From Candidatus Chloroploca sp. Khr17 (GTDB lineage Bacteria; Chloroflexota; Chloroflexia; Chloroflexales; Chloroflexaceae), in assembly GCF_004138165.1 (NCBI RefSeq), contig NZ_RYFF01000015.1, forward strand, positions 33,731 through 97,730: DNA of 64,000 bases. Direction: 5' to 3'. Position 1 is the first letter of the stretch. Every line of letters starts with the position of its first letter. A program made the translations under genes and the position numbers. The notes beneath the pieces are model-generated. The model had not been told where the DNA came from, did not search any database, and saw only the letters and a list, made by a program, of their open reading frames with translations. Below, piece by piece: positions 1-8,431 of this stretch.

Positions 1-214
1 CTTGACGCACCGCAAAGGCCGGGGCTTGCTGCCCAGCTTGCAAAAGATACCGGCTATCGGTAAACAAGAGAGCTGTAGTCGGTGTGACCAGCAACCACCC
101 GTACGTCCCCGTGAAGCCACTGAGATAGCGCCGATTCGTTGGCGCACTGATGAGCAACGCTGGCAGCTTCCGTTCCACAACCATCACCCGCACACGTTCG
201 AGGCGGTGCTGCAT
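1..214 (-). CDS. Xaa-Pro aminopeptidase-like M24 protein, N-terminal part (runs off window)
   Basis: The minus strand reads as an open frame from an ATG at 214 to the window edge (71 codons). The visible part resembles the creatinase/prolidase N-terminal domain of M24 metallopeptidases: residues 'NRRYLSGFTG' followed by 'TDSRYLLQA' match the usual 'N-YLTGF ... TD-RY--QA' pattern. These enzymes cleave Xaa-Pro bonds in peptides in the cytoplasm; the metal-binding catalytic half lies outside the window. A GGAGG ribosome-binding site sits 4 nt before the ATG. The next gene upstream on this strand is the BMP lipoprotein, separated by a long hairpin. The family call is good; the exact subfamily (PepP, PepQ, YpdF) cannot be decided. 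Confidence 0.8.
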   Translation of the reverse strand, partial: MQHRLERVRVMVVERKLPALLISAPTNRRYLSGFTGTYGWLLVTPTTALLFTDSRYLLQAGQQAPAFAVRQ

Positions 215-231
215 ACAACCTCCGTTGCTAG

Positions 232-288
232 CGTGCTTGTGGTGCGCAAACGACCAGCGTTGCTGGTCGTTTGCGCACCACAAGCACG
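232..288. terminator. Perfect 27-bp-stem hairpin
   Basis: Positions 232-258 and 262-288 are perfect reverse complements around a 3-nt loop. The hairpin lies after the BMP stop (335, leftward) and before the peptidase start (214). On the plus strand it is followed by TTTTT at 291-295; on the minus strand no T-run follows. It could be a rho-independent-like terminator or a mobile palindromic element; its stem is longer than most terminators. Confidence 0.6.
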
Positions 289-334
289 GGTTTTTCGTCG
301 TCCATTGCGGGCCAAATGCCTCTCGCCGTTGTGC

Positions 335-1471
335 TTAAGGGGTGAAGGGATTGGGCTCAGGGATCTGATCAGTGAGCAGATCGCCACTCGCCGGATCAAC
401 CCCCGTATTCAAGCTGCCATCGGCCAGGGCCGCAAAGATCTCGTCGAGCTTGGCCTGCATCGCCGGGGTCACCGAGTCAGCTGCCATGTGGAAATCGGCC
501 AGGCCCACACCATCGCCAGCGGCATCGAAGAGCGCGATACCGTTACCCTCGAAGGTGCCGTCCACCACCGCCTTGACTTCATCGTAAACCGCCACGTCGA
601 CGCGCTTGATCGCGCTCGAGAGAATGCGGTCAGCCCCGGGTGAGGTGCCATTGGCAAACGTGGTCACAAACTCGTCCTGGTCAACGCCAATCACATACGC
701 GCCACGCTCAGCCGCAGCCTTGATGGCACCCGTTCCTGTCGGGCCACCGGCACCAAAGATGACGTCGGCGCCGTCACTGATCATCTGCTCGGCCGTCGAA
801 GCACCAAGCGCCGGATCAATGAAGGTGGGCAGGTAGACACCTAGCAAGTTGATGTCGGGGCGAACATAGCGGGCACCATTGTCAAACCCGTTGCGGAACT
901 TCTTGACCGGAGGAATCTCCTGACCAGCCACGATACCAATCGTGCCACTCGCGCTCACCATCGCCGCCAGGGCACCTGCCATGAAGCCGGCCTGGTCTTC
1001 ACGGAACTGCAGACCAACCAGGTTGTCGGTCACGCCCCCAGGGACATAGAACTGGTCAACCCCGATGAAGACAATCTCGGGATGGGCAGCCGCCGCCGCC
1101 TGCGTTGCATCGGCAATCAAGAAGCCAACGGTGATGATGACATCAAAGCCCTCATCAACAAACGTCTGAATGTTGGCTTCGTAATCAGCCTGCGCCTGAG
1201 TCTCAATAAAGCGATACTCTAGCCCAAACTCCTGAGCAGCCCGCTCAGCGCCCTTGTGGGCAAACTCGTTGAAGGTACCGTCGTTGACTTTGCCCAGATC
1301 GGTGACCAGAGCAATCCGCGGTAGAGAATCTGCTGGTGGCTCAGGAGCAGTCGCTTCGGTCGCAGTCGGGGGAACAGCCGTGGGTTGCGTGGCAGTCTGA
1401 CCACCACATGCAGCGAGCAAGGGAATGATCAAGAACAGCACTGCCAGCATCGAAACAAACGATTTACGCAT
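335..1471 (-). CDS. BMP-family ABC transporter substrate-binding lipoprotein
   Basis: 378 residues. The start at 1471 (MRKSF) is preferred over the upstream in-frame codon because a GGAGG lies just before it and a clean lipoprotein signal begins there: positive N-terminus, hydrophobic core, lipobox ending in Cys22 (LAAC). After a Pro/Thr/Ala-rich linker, the BMP/TmpC fold begins with 'LVTDLGKVNDGTFNE', typical of basic membrane protein family receptors that bind nucleosides or related small ligands for ABC import. The 'IGVDQ' segments and alternating alpha/beta pattern fit. No permease or ATPase gene is adjacent, so its transporter must be elsewhere. Ligand unknown. Confidence 0.9.
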   Translation of the reverse strand: MRKSFVSMLAVLFLIIPLLAACGGQTATQPTAVPPTATEATAPEPPADSLPRIALVTDLGKVNDGTFNEFAHKGAERAAQEFGLEYRFIETQAQADYEANIQTFVDEGFDVIITVGFLIADATQAAAAAHPEIVFIGVDQFYVPGGVTDNLVGLQFREDQAGFMAGALAAMVSASGTIGIVAGQEIPPVKKFRNGFDNGARYVRPDINLLGVYLPTFIDPALGASTAEQMISDGADVIFGAGGPTGTGAIKAAAERGAYVIGVDQDEFVTTFANGTSPGADRILSSAIKRVDVAVYDEVKAVVDGTFEGNGIALFDAAGDGVGLADFHMAADSVTPAMQAKLDEIFAALADGSLNTGVDPASGDLLTDQIPEPNPFTP

Positions 1472-1528
1472 TGTCTTTTGTGCCTCCTCCATTATCAACG
1501 ATGGCAAGAACGTTGCCTTGCCTGCCCG

Positions 1529-1537
1529 ATTATAGCA
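1529..1537 (-). promoter_or_regulatory. Extended -10 promoter candidate for the BMP gene
   Basis: The minus strand reads TGCTATAAT, an extended -10 element, 58 nt before the BMP ATG at 1471. No good -35 is visible, as is usual for TGn promoters. Confidence 0.45.
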
Positions 1538-1556
1538 TACCCTCACGACCCGCACA

Positions 1557-3440
1557 TCATGCGGCCTGTGGCTCTTCTTCCCCGTGGAACTGGCTCATAT
1601 AGAGTGCATAATAGTCGCCGCGCAGGGCAAGCAGTTGCTCGTGGGTGCCTCGTTCGACAATCTGGCCATCTTTGACCATCAAGACCAGGTCGGCGTTGCG
1701 GATCGTGCTGAGGCGGTGCGCGATGACAAAGCTGGTGCGGCCTTCCAACAATTGGTCAAAGGCCTGCTGGATCATCCGCTCGGTGCGGGTATCAACACTG
1801 CTCGTCGCTTCGTCCAAAATGAGGATGCGCGGATTGGCAAGCGCCGCACGGGCAATCGCGATCAACTGGCGCTGCCCCTGACTCAAACCCCCACCTCGCT
1901 CGCCAAGCACGGTCTGATAGCCCTCAGACAGACGTTCGATAAAGGTGTGCGCCGAGGCAAGTTGGGCCGCCGCGATCACTTCTTCATCAGTTGCCTCAAG
2001 CCGCCCGTAACGAATATTATTCATCACCGTGTCCGAGAAGAGAAAGGCATCCTGCAACACAATGCCAATCTGCGCACGCAGACTCGCCGCTGTCACCTTG
2101 CGCACATCGTATCCATCAATGCTCACCCGCCCGTTGAGCACATCATAGAAGCGCGGGATCAGATTAATGATCGTCGTTTTGCCGGCGCCCGTTGGGCCAA
2201 CAATCGCGACCATCTGCCCCGGTTTGGTCACAAAACTGACCCCTTTGAGCACCAGCGTATCTGCTTGATAGACAACCTGCACATCTTCAAAGACGACCCG
2301 TCCCTCAATCGGCGGCAACACAACGGCATCAGGGGCATCAACAATCTCGGGTTGTTCATCAAGCAGGCCAAAGATGCGCTCACCGCCGGCAATCGCACTC
2401 TGGATATTCGTCCAGAGCACAGCAATCTGTTGGATGGGCTGGTTGAAGCGTTGCACATACTGGATAAAAGCAAAGATCAGGCCTACCGAGATGATCGTCG
2501 TGCCAAAAAGGGGCTGGTTGCGGAGCAAACTGAGGCTGCCGACAACGACAACAATGGCAATCGCGACATAGCCGAGGGCTTCGAGTACCGGATTGAGGGC
2601 ACTAGTGAAACTCGCGGCGCGCACATTGGCATCGCGGTTGGCCGCGTTGGCCCGCCGAAACGCCTCGATGCTCTCGGCTTCACGACTAAACGCCTGTACC
2701 TCGCGCACCCCCGAAATGCTCTCTTGCAGCCCGGCATTGACACTGCCCATCTCGCGGCGGCTCTTCCGAAAAGCCTTGCGCGCCTCACCCGAGAAGTAGA
2801 AGGTTGCCCAGGCCATCAACGGCACGATGCTCAGGCTTACCAGCGCATACGGCACATTTGCGACCAGCATTGCGCTCATCGTAAAGACGATGCCCATAAT
2901 GCCGCTCACCACGCTCAAGAGAGCAAAGCCGAGCACTTGCTGGATCGTGTCGGTATCGCTCGTGATCCGGCTCATGATATTGCCCGCTTCGTTGCGCGTG
3001 TAGAAGCCAAGCGAAAGCCGGTGGATCTGAGCAAAGGTGTCCTCGCGCAGGCGGCGCAGGGCGCGCTGACCCGCCCAGTTCATCGAGTAGAAGGCAAGCC
3101 CTTGCAGCAACGAACCACCCACAAAGAGCCCGGTCAGTAACAGCACGATCACGCCGAGCCCTGCCGCACGATCTTCGAGCGTCGCCGCCGGATCGACGGT
3201 GCCATACCAGCACGCGGTCGCATTGGGCAGCAAATAGCAATCAACCGCCTGACCAATTAGGCCGGGCGTCAGCACCTGCATCACCGTGCTGAGTACCAGC
3301 AGGATCAGGGTCAGAACCACCGCATACCACCAGGGCCGAAAATAGACCCAGAAACGTGCCAGGGTGACGCCAACTCGTTTTGGTTTCTCGGTTTCGGTAT
3401 TGAGCATCCGTCCAGGGCCACCTGGTCCACCCATCATCAT
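1557..3440 (-). CDS. ABC exporter half-transporter, second subunit (canonical Walker B)
   Basis: 627 residues. An N-terminal six-helix type IV exporter membrane domain (about 35-330) is followed by a nucleotide-binding domain with Walker A 'GPTGAGKTT' (about 412-420), signature 'LSQGQRQ' (non-consensus; LSGGQ expected), Walker B 'ILILDEAT' with the catalytic Glu, and the H-loop 'AHRLS'. Its ATG overlaps the stop of the upstream subunit (ATGA at 3440-3437), so the two are translationally coupled and probably form a heterodimer like TM287/288 or BmrCD. Role: ATP-driven export of drugs or lipids; substrate unknown. A loop between the first two helices (CYLLPNATACW) holds two Cys that could form a disulfide. 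Confidence 0.93.
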   Translation of the reverse strand: MMMGGPGGPGRMLNTETEKPKRVGVTLARFWVYFRPWWYAVVLTLILLVLSTVMQVLTPGLIGQAVDCYLLPNATACWYGTVDPAATLEDRAAGLGVIVLLLTGLFVGGSLLQGLAFYSMNWAGQRALRRLREDTFAQIHRLSLGFYTRNEAGNIMSRITSDTDTIQQVLGFALLSVVSGIMGIVFTMSAMLVANVPYALVSLSIVPLMAWATFYFSGEARKAFRKSRREMGSVNAGLQESISGVREVQAFSREAESIEAFRRANAANRDANVRAASFTSALNPVLEALGYVAIAIVVVVGSLSLLRNQPLFGTTIISVGLIFAFIQYVQRFNQPIQQIAVLWTNIQSAIAGGERIFGLLDEQPEIVDAPDAVVLPPIEGRVVFEDVQVVYQADTLVLKGVSFVTKPGQMVAIVGPTGAGKTTIINLIPRFYDVLNGRVSIDGYDVRKVTAASLRAQIGIVLQDAFLFSDTVMNNIRYGRLEATDEEVIAAAQLASAHTFIERLSEGYQTVLGERGGGLSQGQRQLIAIARAALANPRILILDEATSSVDTRTERMIQQAFDQLLEGRTSFVIAHRLSTIRNADLVLMVKDGQIVERGTHEQLLALRGDYYALYMSQFHGEEEPQAA

Positions 3441-5233
3441 AGGTTTGTTTCCTTGACCAGCTGCGAATGATAAATCTCAGCATAGATCGGGCTTTGTTCC
3501 ATTAATTCGGCATGTGTGCCAGCCGCAGCAATGCGCCCCTGGTCAAGTACCAGGATCTGATCGGCACGCAAGACCGTGCTGATGCGCTGGGCGATCACAA
3601 CGCTCGTGCGACCTTCCATCAACGTATCCAGCGCATGCTGGATTGTCGCCTCGGTTTGCAGATCAACACTGCTCGTCGAGTCATCCAGAATCAAGAGGCG
3701 CGGATTGAGCAAGAGCGCACGCGCAATCGCAATGCGTTGTTTCTGACCACCCGAAAGCGTCACGCCCCGCTCGCCAACCTTGGTTTGATACCCTTCAGGC
3801 ATCGCCGCAATAAAGCTATGCGCCGCCGCCGCACGCGCTGCCGCTTCGACTTCGGCATCAGTCGCCTCAGGCCGCCCAAAGGCGATATTATCGCGCACCG
3901 TGCCACTGAAAAGGTTCGTCTCTTGCAGCACAATGCCAATCTGCGAACGTAGACTGTCAAGCGTTACGTCACGCACATCGTAGCCGTCAATGAGGACAGC
4001 CCCCTCAGAGGCATCGTAAAAACGCGGCAACAGGTTGATAATCGTCGTCTTGCCGCTGCCCGTTGCCCCAAGCAGCGCAATCGTCTGCCCAGGTTCCGCC
4101 ACAAAACTGACCTCCTTGAGCACCGGATCACCCGTCCCAAGATAACGAAAGGTCACGTTGCGAAACTCCACCCGCCCACTGAGCAGCGGCAACGGCAGGG
4201 CACCTGGCTTATCCTCAATCTCGCTCTGCGCATCAAGCACCTCGAAAATGCGCCTCGCCGAGGCACTCGCCTGCGCAACAAGCGTAATAATGAACCCAAG
4301 CTGACCAAGCGGGACAAAGACGTAGGTCAGGTAGAGGCTGAACTTCTGATACCCCCCCAGTTCAAGCGTCCCGCCCAAAATCTGACGCCCTCCAAAGTAG
4401 AGAATTGCCACCTGACCAAGTTGCGCCACTAGAAAAATAACCGGGAAGAGGAAAGAAAAGACCTGGTTAATCCGCAACTGCTGTGCCATCAAATTCGTGG
4501 CGGCAACATCAAAGCGCTGCTCTTCATACGGCTCACGGGCAAAGGCCCTGACCACCTTCAAGCCCGCGAGATTCTCTTGCAGGATCGTATTGAGCGCCGA
4601 CAACCGCTCTTGCACGACCGCAAAGAGCGGTTGGCTCACCCGCCCAAAAAAGATAAAGAGGGCCAGGGCAATCGGCAGCAGGGGCATCACTACAAAGGTC
4701 AAGCGCAGATTGGTAAAGGCCAGGATAAGTAAGGCCCCGGTGAGCAACAGAAACGACGAGGCGGCCAGCACAAGCCCCTGGGCAATAAAGGTACGGAGGC
4801 GTTCAACATCATCAGTCGCCCGGATCATCAACTGACCGGTCTGATTGCGATCGTAGTAGCTAAATGAAAGGCGCTGGATCTTGGCAAAGATCGCGTTGCG
4901 CAGATCAAAAGCCAGCCCCTGCGACGTTGTCTCAGCCATAAACGCCTGCACAAACGAAAAAGCCCCGCGCAAGAGGGCAAAGAGCAAGATCAAGCCCGCT
5001 GCATTAAAGACGAGACCCTCAGCCGTACGAATATCGCCTCCCGTCTGGCTTGCCAGCGTCACCGTATCGATCATGTTTTGGACAAGCACAGGCACCACGA
5101 GTTGGGCCAGCGTTGCCACAATCAAAGCACTATAGGCAATCGCGGTAGTCCGTTTATGTCCGCCAAGAAAGCGGATGGCACGCATCAATGCCCCCGGTGC
5201 TCGTGGACGAGCAGCGGAACCCTGTTTCATCAT
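3437..5233 (-). CDS. ABC exporter half-transporter, first subunit (degenerate Walker B)
   Basis: About 598 residues from the ATG at 5233; the next ATG (5230) or a GTG at 5245 are alternatives, because the ribosome-binding site is weak (AAGG just upstream). Domain order is exporter transmembrane domain then NBD with Walker A 'GATGSGKTT', a perfect 'LSGGQKQR' signature, and Walker B 'LLILDDST', where Asp replaces the catalytic Glu. That substitution is the hallmark of the degenerate site in heterodimeric exporters, and its partner gene downstream carries the matching non-consensus signature. First gene of a two-gene operon. Confidence 0.92.
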   Translation of the reverse strand: MMKQGSAARPRAPGALMRAIRFLGGHKRTTAIAYSALIVATLAQLVVPVLVQNMIDTVTLASQTGGDIRTAEGLVFNAAGLILLFALLRGAFSFVQAFMAETTSQGLAFDLRNAIFAKIQRLSFSYYDRNQTGQLMIRATDDVERLRTFIAQGLVLAASSFLLLTGALLILAFTNLRLTFVVMPLLPIALALFIFFGRVSQPLFAVVQERLSALNTILQENLAGLKVVRAFAREPYEEQRFDVAATNLMAQQLRINQVFSFLFPVIFLVAQLGQVAILYFGGRQILGGTLELGGYQKFSLYLTYVFVPLGQLGFIITLVAQASASARRIFEVLDAQSEIEDKPGALPLPLLSGRVEFRNVTFRYLGTGDPVLKEVSFVAEPGQTIALLGATGSGKTTIINLLPRFYDASEGAVLIDGYDVRDVTLDSLRSQIGIVLQETNLFSGTVRDNIAFGRPEATDAEVEAAARAAAAHSFIAAMPEGYQTKVGERGVTLSGGQKQRIAIARALLLNPRLLILDDSTSSVDLQTEATIQHALDTLMEGRTSVVIAQRISTVLRADQILVLDQGRIAAAGTHAELMEQSPIYAEIYHSQLVKETNL

Positions 5234-5390
5234 CTGGCCTTGCACACAAAATCTTTCTTGACCGTGGTGATGCGATCAACCACCACCGTCATCAGCGAAG
5301 GTACGGCCCGGAGTCCCTTGCTCCGAGAACTATCTAATATGCCATTGTAGCACAACAACGCATGTAGAAATAGTGGTATGCTGAATAAGG

Positions 5391-5565
5391 CAGGGCTGAG
5401 GCAACGTCCACCTGACCGGAGCACCGTCGGGCTGAAGCCTTCGGCGACGGATCGCGAAGGCCGCCTGCGCGGCCTCATCCAGCCCGCGCAGGCGGGCTTT
5501 GCCATCCGTAGCCGAGCCATTGACGGCGACGGCCACCCCGGAGAGCTGACGTTGCCTCAGCCCTG
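5391..5565. repeat. About 175-bp GC-rich palindromic element (family D)
   Basis: The ends 5391-5407 and 5549-5565 are perfect 17-bp inverted repeats, and the centre contains further inverted arms (CCGCCTGCGCGG and CCCGCGCAGGCGGG). No ORF is convincing. The left part ('GTCCACCTGACCGGAGCACC', then GTCGGGCT) recurs at 38321, so this is an interspersed MITE-like repeat. It occupies most of the gap between two divergent genes (5234-5675); apart from the hairpin at 5616-5658 I see nothing else there. Confidence 0.75.
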
Positions 5566-5615
5566 CTGAATAAGGAGCCTCCAACGTGGCTGTGGGCTAT
5601 GCACATCTATGCTGA

Positions 5616-5658
5616 TGCTGGTGCAAACGGCCAATGAAGTTGGCCGTTTGCACCAGCA
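5616..5658. repeat. 19-bp-stem hairpin upstream of the FtsX-like gene
   Basis: Arms 5616-5634 and 5640-5658 pair perfectly around 5 nt. The hairpin ends 17 nt before the chosen ATG (5676), so it could sit in the 5' leader and affect translation, or be a dispersed palindrome. No T-run follows. Confidence 0.6.
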
Positions 5659-5675
5659 CGGAGAGACCCTACTCT

Positions 5676-8267
5676 ATGTCTCCTCTCTTGTGGCGTACAT
5701 CGCTGCGCTATTTGCTCCGCCATCCGTGGCAGTTTGGGCTCTGCCTGCTCGGGGTGGCCCTTGGTGTCGCGGTGGTGGTCGCCATCGATCTGGCCAATGC
5801 CAGTGCTTCACGCGCTTTTGCGTTGAGCACCGAGAGTGTCACCGGGCGAGCTAGCCATCAGATTATCGGTGGCCCCTCGGGGCTTGACGATGACCTTTAT
5901 CGGCAGATCAGGGTTGACCTTGGCATCCGCACCTCGGCACCGGTCGTCGAGGGCTATGCCCAATTACCGGCGCTGGAGAATCAGACGGTGCAATTGCTCG
6001 GGGTCGATCCGCTGGCCGAGGCACCCTTTCGGTCGTATCTGGCCCCTGACGGGGGCACTGCTGGCGATGGCACGTCACTGGTGGGCTTGCTTGCAACGCC
6101 TAACGGTGTCCTACTCGCGACAGAAACAGCCCAACGCGCTGGCGTTTCCCCCGGCGACACGCTGGTGATGCGCATTGGGTCGCGGACGGTTGATCTTCAA
6201 CTGGTCGGTGTCCTTGAACCTTCCGATGATCTGAGCCGCCGGGCGCTCGAGGGTCTTGTCGTAGCTGATCTTGCGACGGCTCAGGAGTTGCTCGCTCTGG
6301 TGGGGCAACTCAGTCGGATTGATCTGATTCTGGGTGAAGAAGATCCGGCTTTCGCACGCATCGAAGCGATCCTGCCACCAGGGGCCGATCTGGTGCCCGC
6401 AGCCTCCCGAACCAACGCCCTCGAACAGATGACCCGCGCTTTTGAACTCAACCTGACGGCGTTGAGTCTGCTGGCTCTGATTGTTGGGATGTTCCTGATC
6501 TACAATACAATCACCTTTAGCGTTGTCCAGCGCCGGATGCTGTTGGGGACGCTACGGTGCGTTGGCGTCACACGGGGTCAGATCGCGACCCTGGTGCTCG
6601 GCGAGGCATTTGCGATCAGCCTCATCGGCTCGCTCGCCGGCCTGGTGCTGGGCACCATCCTGGGGCGTGGTCTGGTCGGCCTGGTGACCCAGACGATCAA
6701 TGATCTCTATTTTGTGGTCACGGTACGCAACCTCAGCCTTGACCCGCTGGTGCTGCTCAAGGGATTTGTGCTCGGCGTCGTTGCGACGCTTGTGTCGGCG
6801 GCTGTGCCGGCCTTCGAGGCGATGCTGACGCCGCCGCGCACCGTCTTGCGACGCTCGAGCGTCGAAGAGCGCGCCCGTCGCATGGTGCCCCTGCTCGCCA
6901 TGGTTGGCCTAGTGATGCTTGCCCTTGGCACGGCCTTGCTCTTCTGGCCTGCCGGGATCAATCAGCAACTCGGCGGGCTCTATCTCGCCTTTGCCGCCCT
7001 CTTTACGATCATCATTGGCACAGCCCTGTTGACCCCCTTGCTGACGGTAGCAATGATGCGGCTCGTGCGTCCTGCGCTCGGCAGGGTCTTTGGCTTGCTC
7101 GGGCGGATGGCCGCCCGCGATGTGGAAGCAACGCTCTCGCGTACCGCAGTGGCCGTGGCAGCGTTGATGATTGCCGTCAGCGTAACCATCGGGGTTGGCC
7201 TGATGGTCGGCAGTTTTCGCCAAACCGTCATCGTCTGGCTCGAGCAGAGCCTTGGGGCGGATATCTACGTGGCCGCCCCAGGGGCAACAGCCAATCGGGT
7301 GGATACGGCACTCGAGCCAGCTCAGATTGATGTGCTCACTCGCGTCGAAGGGGTCGGCGCAGCGACGCGGATGCGCAGTGTGCAAATTGACACCCCAACC
7401 GGGCCGACGACGGTCATCGCGATTGATGCTGAAGGTGAGCGCGGACGCGACTACCTGCGCTTCAAAGTCGGGGGCGATGCCGCGACCTGGACCGCCTGGG
7501 AAAACGGGGCCATCCTGATCTCTGAACCCCTCGCCTTTCGGACGGGCCTCGGTATCGGCGATCAACTGAGCCTCCGCACCGATCGTGGGTTGCGCGACTT
7601 TCCGATTGCCGGTGTCTACTATGACTACGCTTCGGATCGTGGTGTCATTCGGATGCACTACACAACCTATCAAGCCAACTGGGACGATACGACCATCTCG
7701 TCGCTGGCGCTCTACGCCGCACCAGGCGTGCCGGTTGACGAACTGGTCACGCGGCTCCGCGCTGCCGTCGCCACACCCAATGCCGATGGTACGGCACCGC
7801 CCTTACTCAACATTGGCTCAAACGTGAGCCTGCGCGAAGGCACGCTCGCCATTTTCGACCGCACCTTCGCGATCACCGCCGTGCTGCAAGTCCTCGCCAC
7901 CATTGTCGCCTTTATTGGCATTTTGAGTTCACTGATGGCCTTGCAACTCGAACGCGCCCGTGAACTAGCCGTCTTGCGCGCCAACGGCCTGACCCCGGGG
8001 CAACTCTGGGGGGTCGTGCTTGGCCAGACGAGTCTGATGGGCCTCACCGCCGGCCTCTTTGCCGCGCCGCTCGGCTTTGTCCTGGCGTTGATCCTCGTCT
8101 ATGTCATCAACCAGCGTTCTTTTGGTTGGACGCTCGATCTCGCCGTCGACCCGGCCTTATTTCTCCAGGCCCTCTTCGTCGCCCTGATCGCCGCCATCCT
8201 GGCCGGGATCTACCCCGCACATAAAATGAGTCGTACCAACCCGGCGCTCGCCCTCCGTGAAGAATAA
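5676..8267 (+). CDS. FtsX/MacB-type ABC transporter permease (double unit)
   Basis: 863 residues. I chose ATG 5676 (MSPLLWRTSLRYLLRHPW) over the in-frame ATG at 5634, which lies inside a hairpin. The layout is two FtsX-like units: an N-terminal membrane helix (about 20-40) with a periplasmic MacB_PCD-like domain, three helices near 270-400, further helices near 410-480, a second helix at about 505-530 with a second extracytoplasmic domain, and three C-terminal helices ending 'YPAHKMSRTNPALALREE', the usual tail of this family. Such proteins pair with a LolD/MacB-type ATPase in mechanotransmission or lipoprotein/lipid handling. No ATPase gene is adjacent, so it is an orphan permease here. Confidence 0.9.
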   Translation: MSPLLWRTSLRYLLRHPWQFGLCLLGVALGVAVVVAIDLANASASRAFALSTESVTGRASHQIIGGPSGLDDDLYRQIRVDLGIRTSAPVVEGYAQLPALENQTVQLLGVDPLAEAPFRSYLAPDGGTAGDGTSLVGLLATPNGVLLATETAQRAGVSPGDTLVMRIGSRTVDLQLVGVLEPSDDLSRRALEGLVVADLATAQELLALVGQLSRIDLILGEEDPAFARIEAILPPGADLVPAASRTNALEQMTRAFELNLTALSLLALIVGMFLIYNTITFSVVQRRMLLGTLRCVGVTRGQIATLVLGEAFAISLIGSLAGLVLGTILGRGLVGLVTQTINDLYFVVTVRNLSLDPLVLLKGFVLGVVATLVSAAVPAFEAMLTPPRTVLRRSSVEERARRMVPLLAMVGLVMLALGTALLFWPAGINQQLGGLYLAFAALFTIIIGTALLTPLLTVAMMRLVRPALGRVFGLLGRMAARDVEATLSRTAVAVAALMIAVSVTIGVGLMVGSFRQTVIVWLEQSLGADIYVAAPGATANRVDTALEPAQIDVLTRVEGVGAATRMRSVQIDTPTGPTTVIAIDAEGERGRDYLRFKVGGDAATWTAWENGAILISEPLAFRTGLGIGDQLSLRTDRGLRDFPIAGVYYDYASDRGVIRMHYTTYQANWDDTTISSLALYAAPGVPVDELVTRLRAAVATPNADGTAPPLLNIGSNVSLREGTLAIFDRTFAITAVLQVLATIVAFIGILSSLMALQLERARELAVLRANGLTPGQLWGVVLGQTSLMGLTAGLFAAPLGFVLALILVYVINQRSFGWTLDLAVDPALFLQALFVALIAAILAGIYPAHKMSRTNPALALREE

Positions 8268-8274
8268 CAAGTCT

Positions 8275-8304
8275 GGCCCACCCTGCTATAATGCAGGGTG
8301 GGCC
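8275..8304. terminator. 12-bp-stem hairpin after the FtsX-like gene
   Basis: Arms 8275-8286 and 8293-8304 are perfectly complementary around TATAAT, 7 nt after the stop at 8267. There is no T-tract, so it is an imperfect intrinsic terminator or an mRNA 3' end stabiliser. Confidence 0.55.
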
Positions 8305-8333
8305 TACGGCCCCCAAGCATTGCTTGTGCGCTA

Positions 8334-8366
8334 GTGCTGTTTGCCAACTTCGCTGGCAAACAGCAC
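8334..8366. repeat. 13-bp-stem hairpin
   Basis: Arms 8334-8346 and 8354-8366 (GTGCTGTTTGCCA) are perfect. It lies between the FtsX-like gene and the lipoprotein gene. With the neighbouring stem at 8275-8304 it fills the 164-nt gap. Confidence 0.55.
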
Positions 8367-8431
8367 CAACGTGACAACCCGGTTGAAGGGCTGCCGCCCT
8401 AAAAATGCCGGTCTTAGTTGGAGCAGAACGT

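Noticed and set aside
2..643. 213-codon rightward ORF at the left edge
   Set aside because: It crosses the peptidase start, a perfect hairpin and the BMP gene on the other strand.
1584..3140. 518-codon rightward ORF opposite the ABC exporter
   Set aside because: Antisense shadow of the exporter subunit; Arg/His-rich without known domains.
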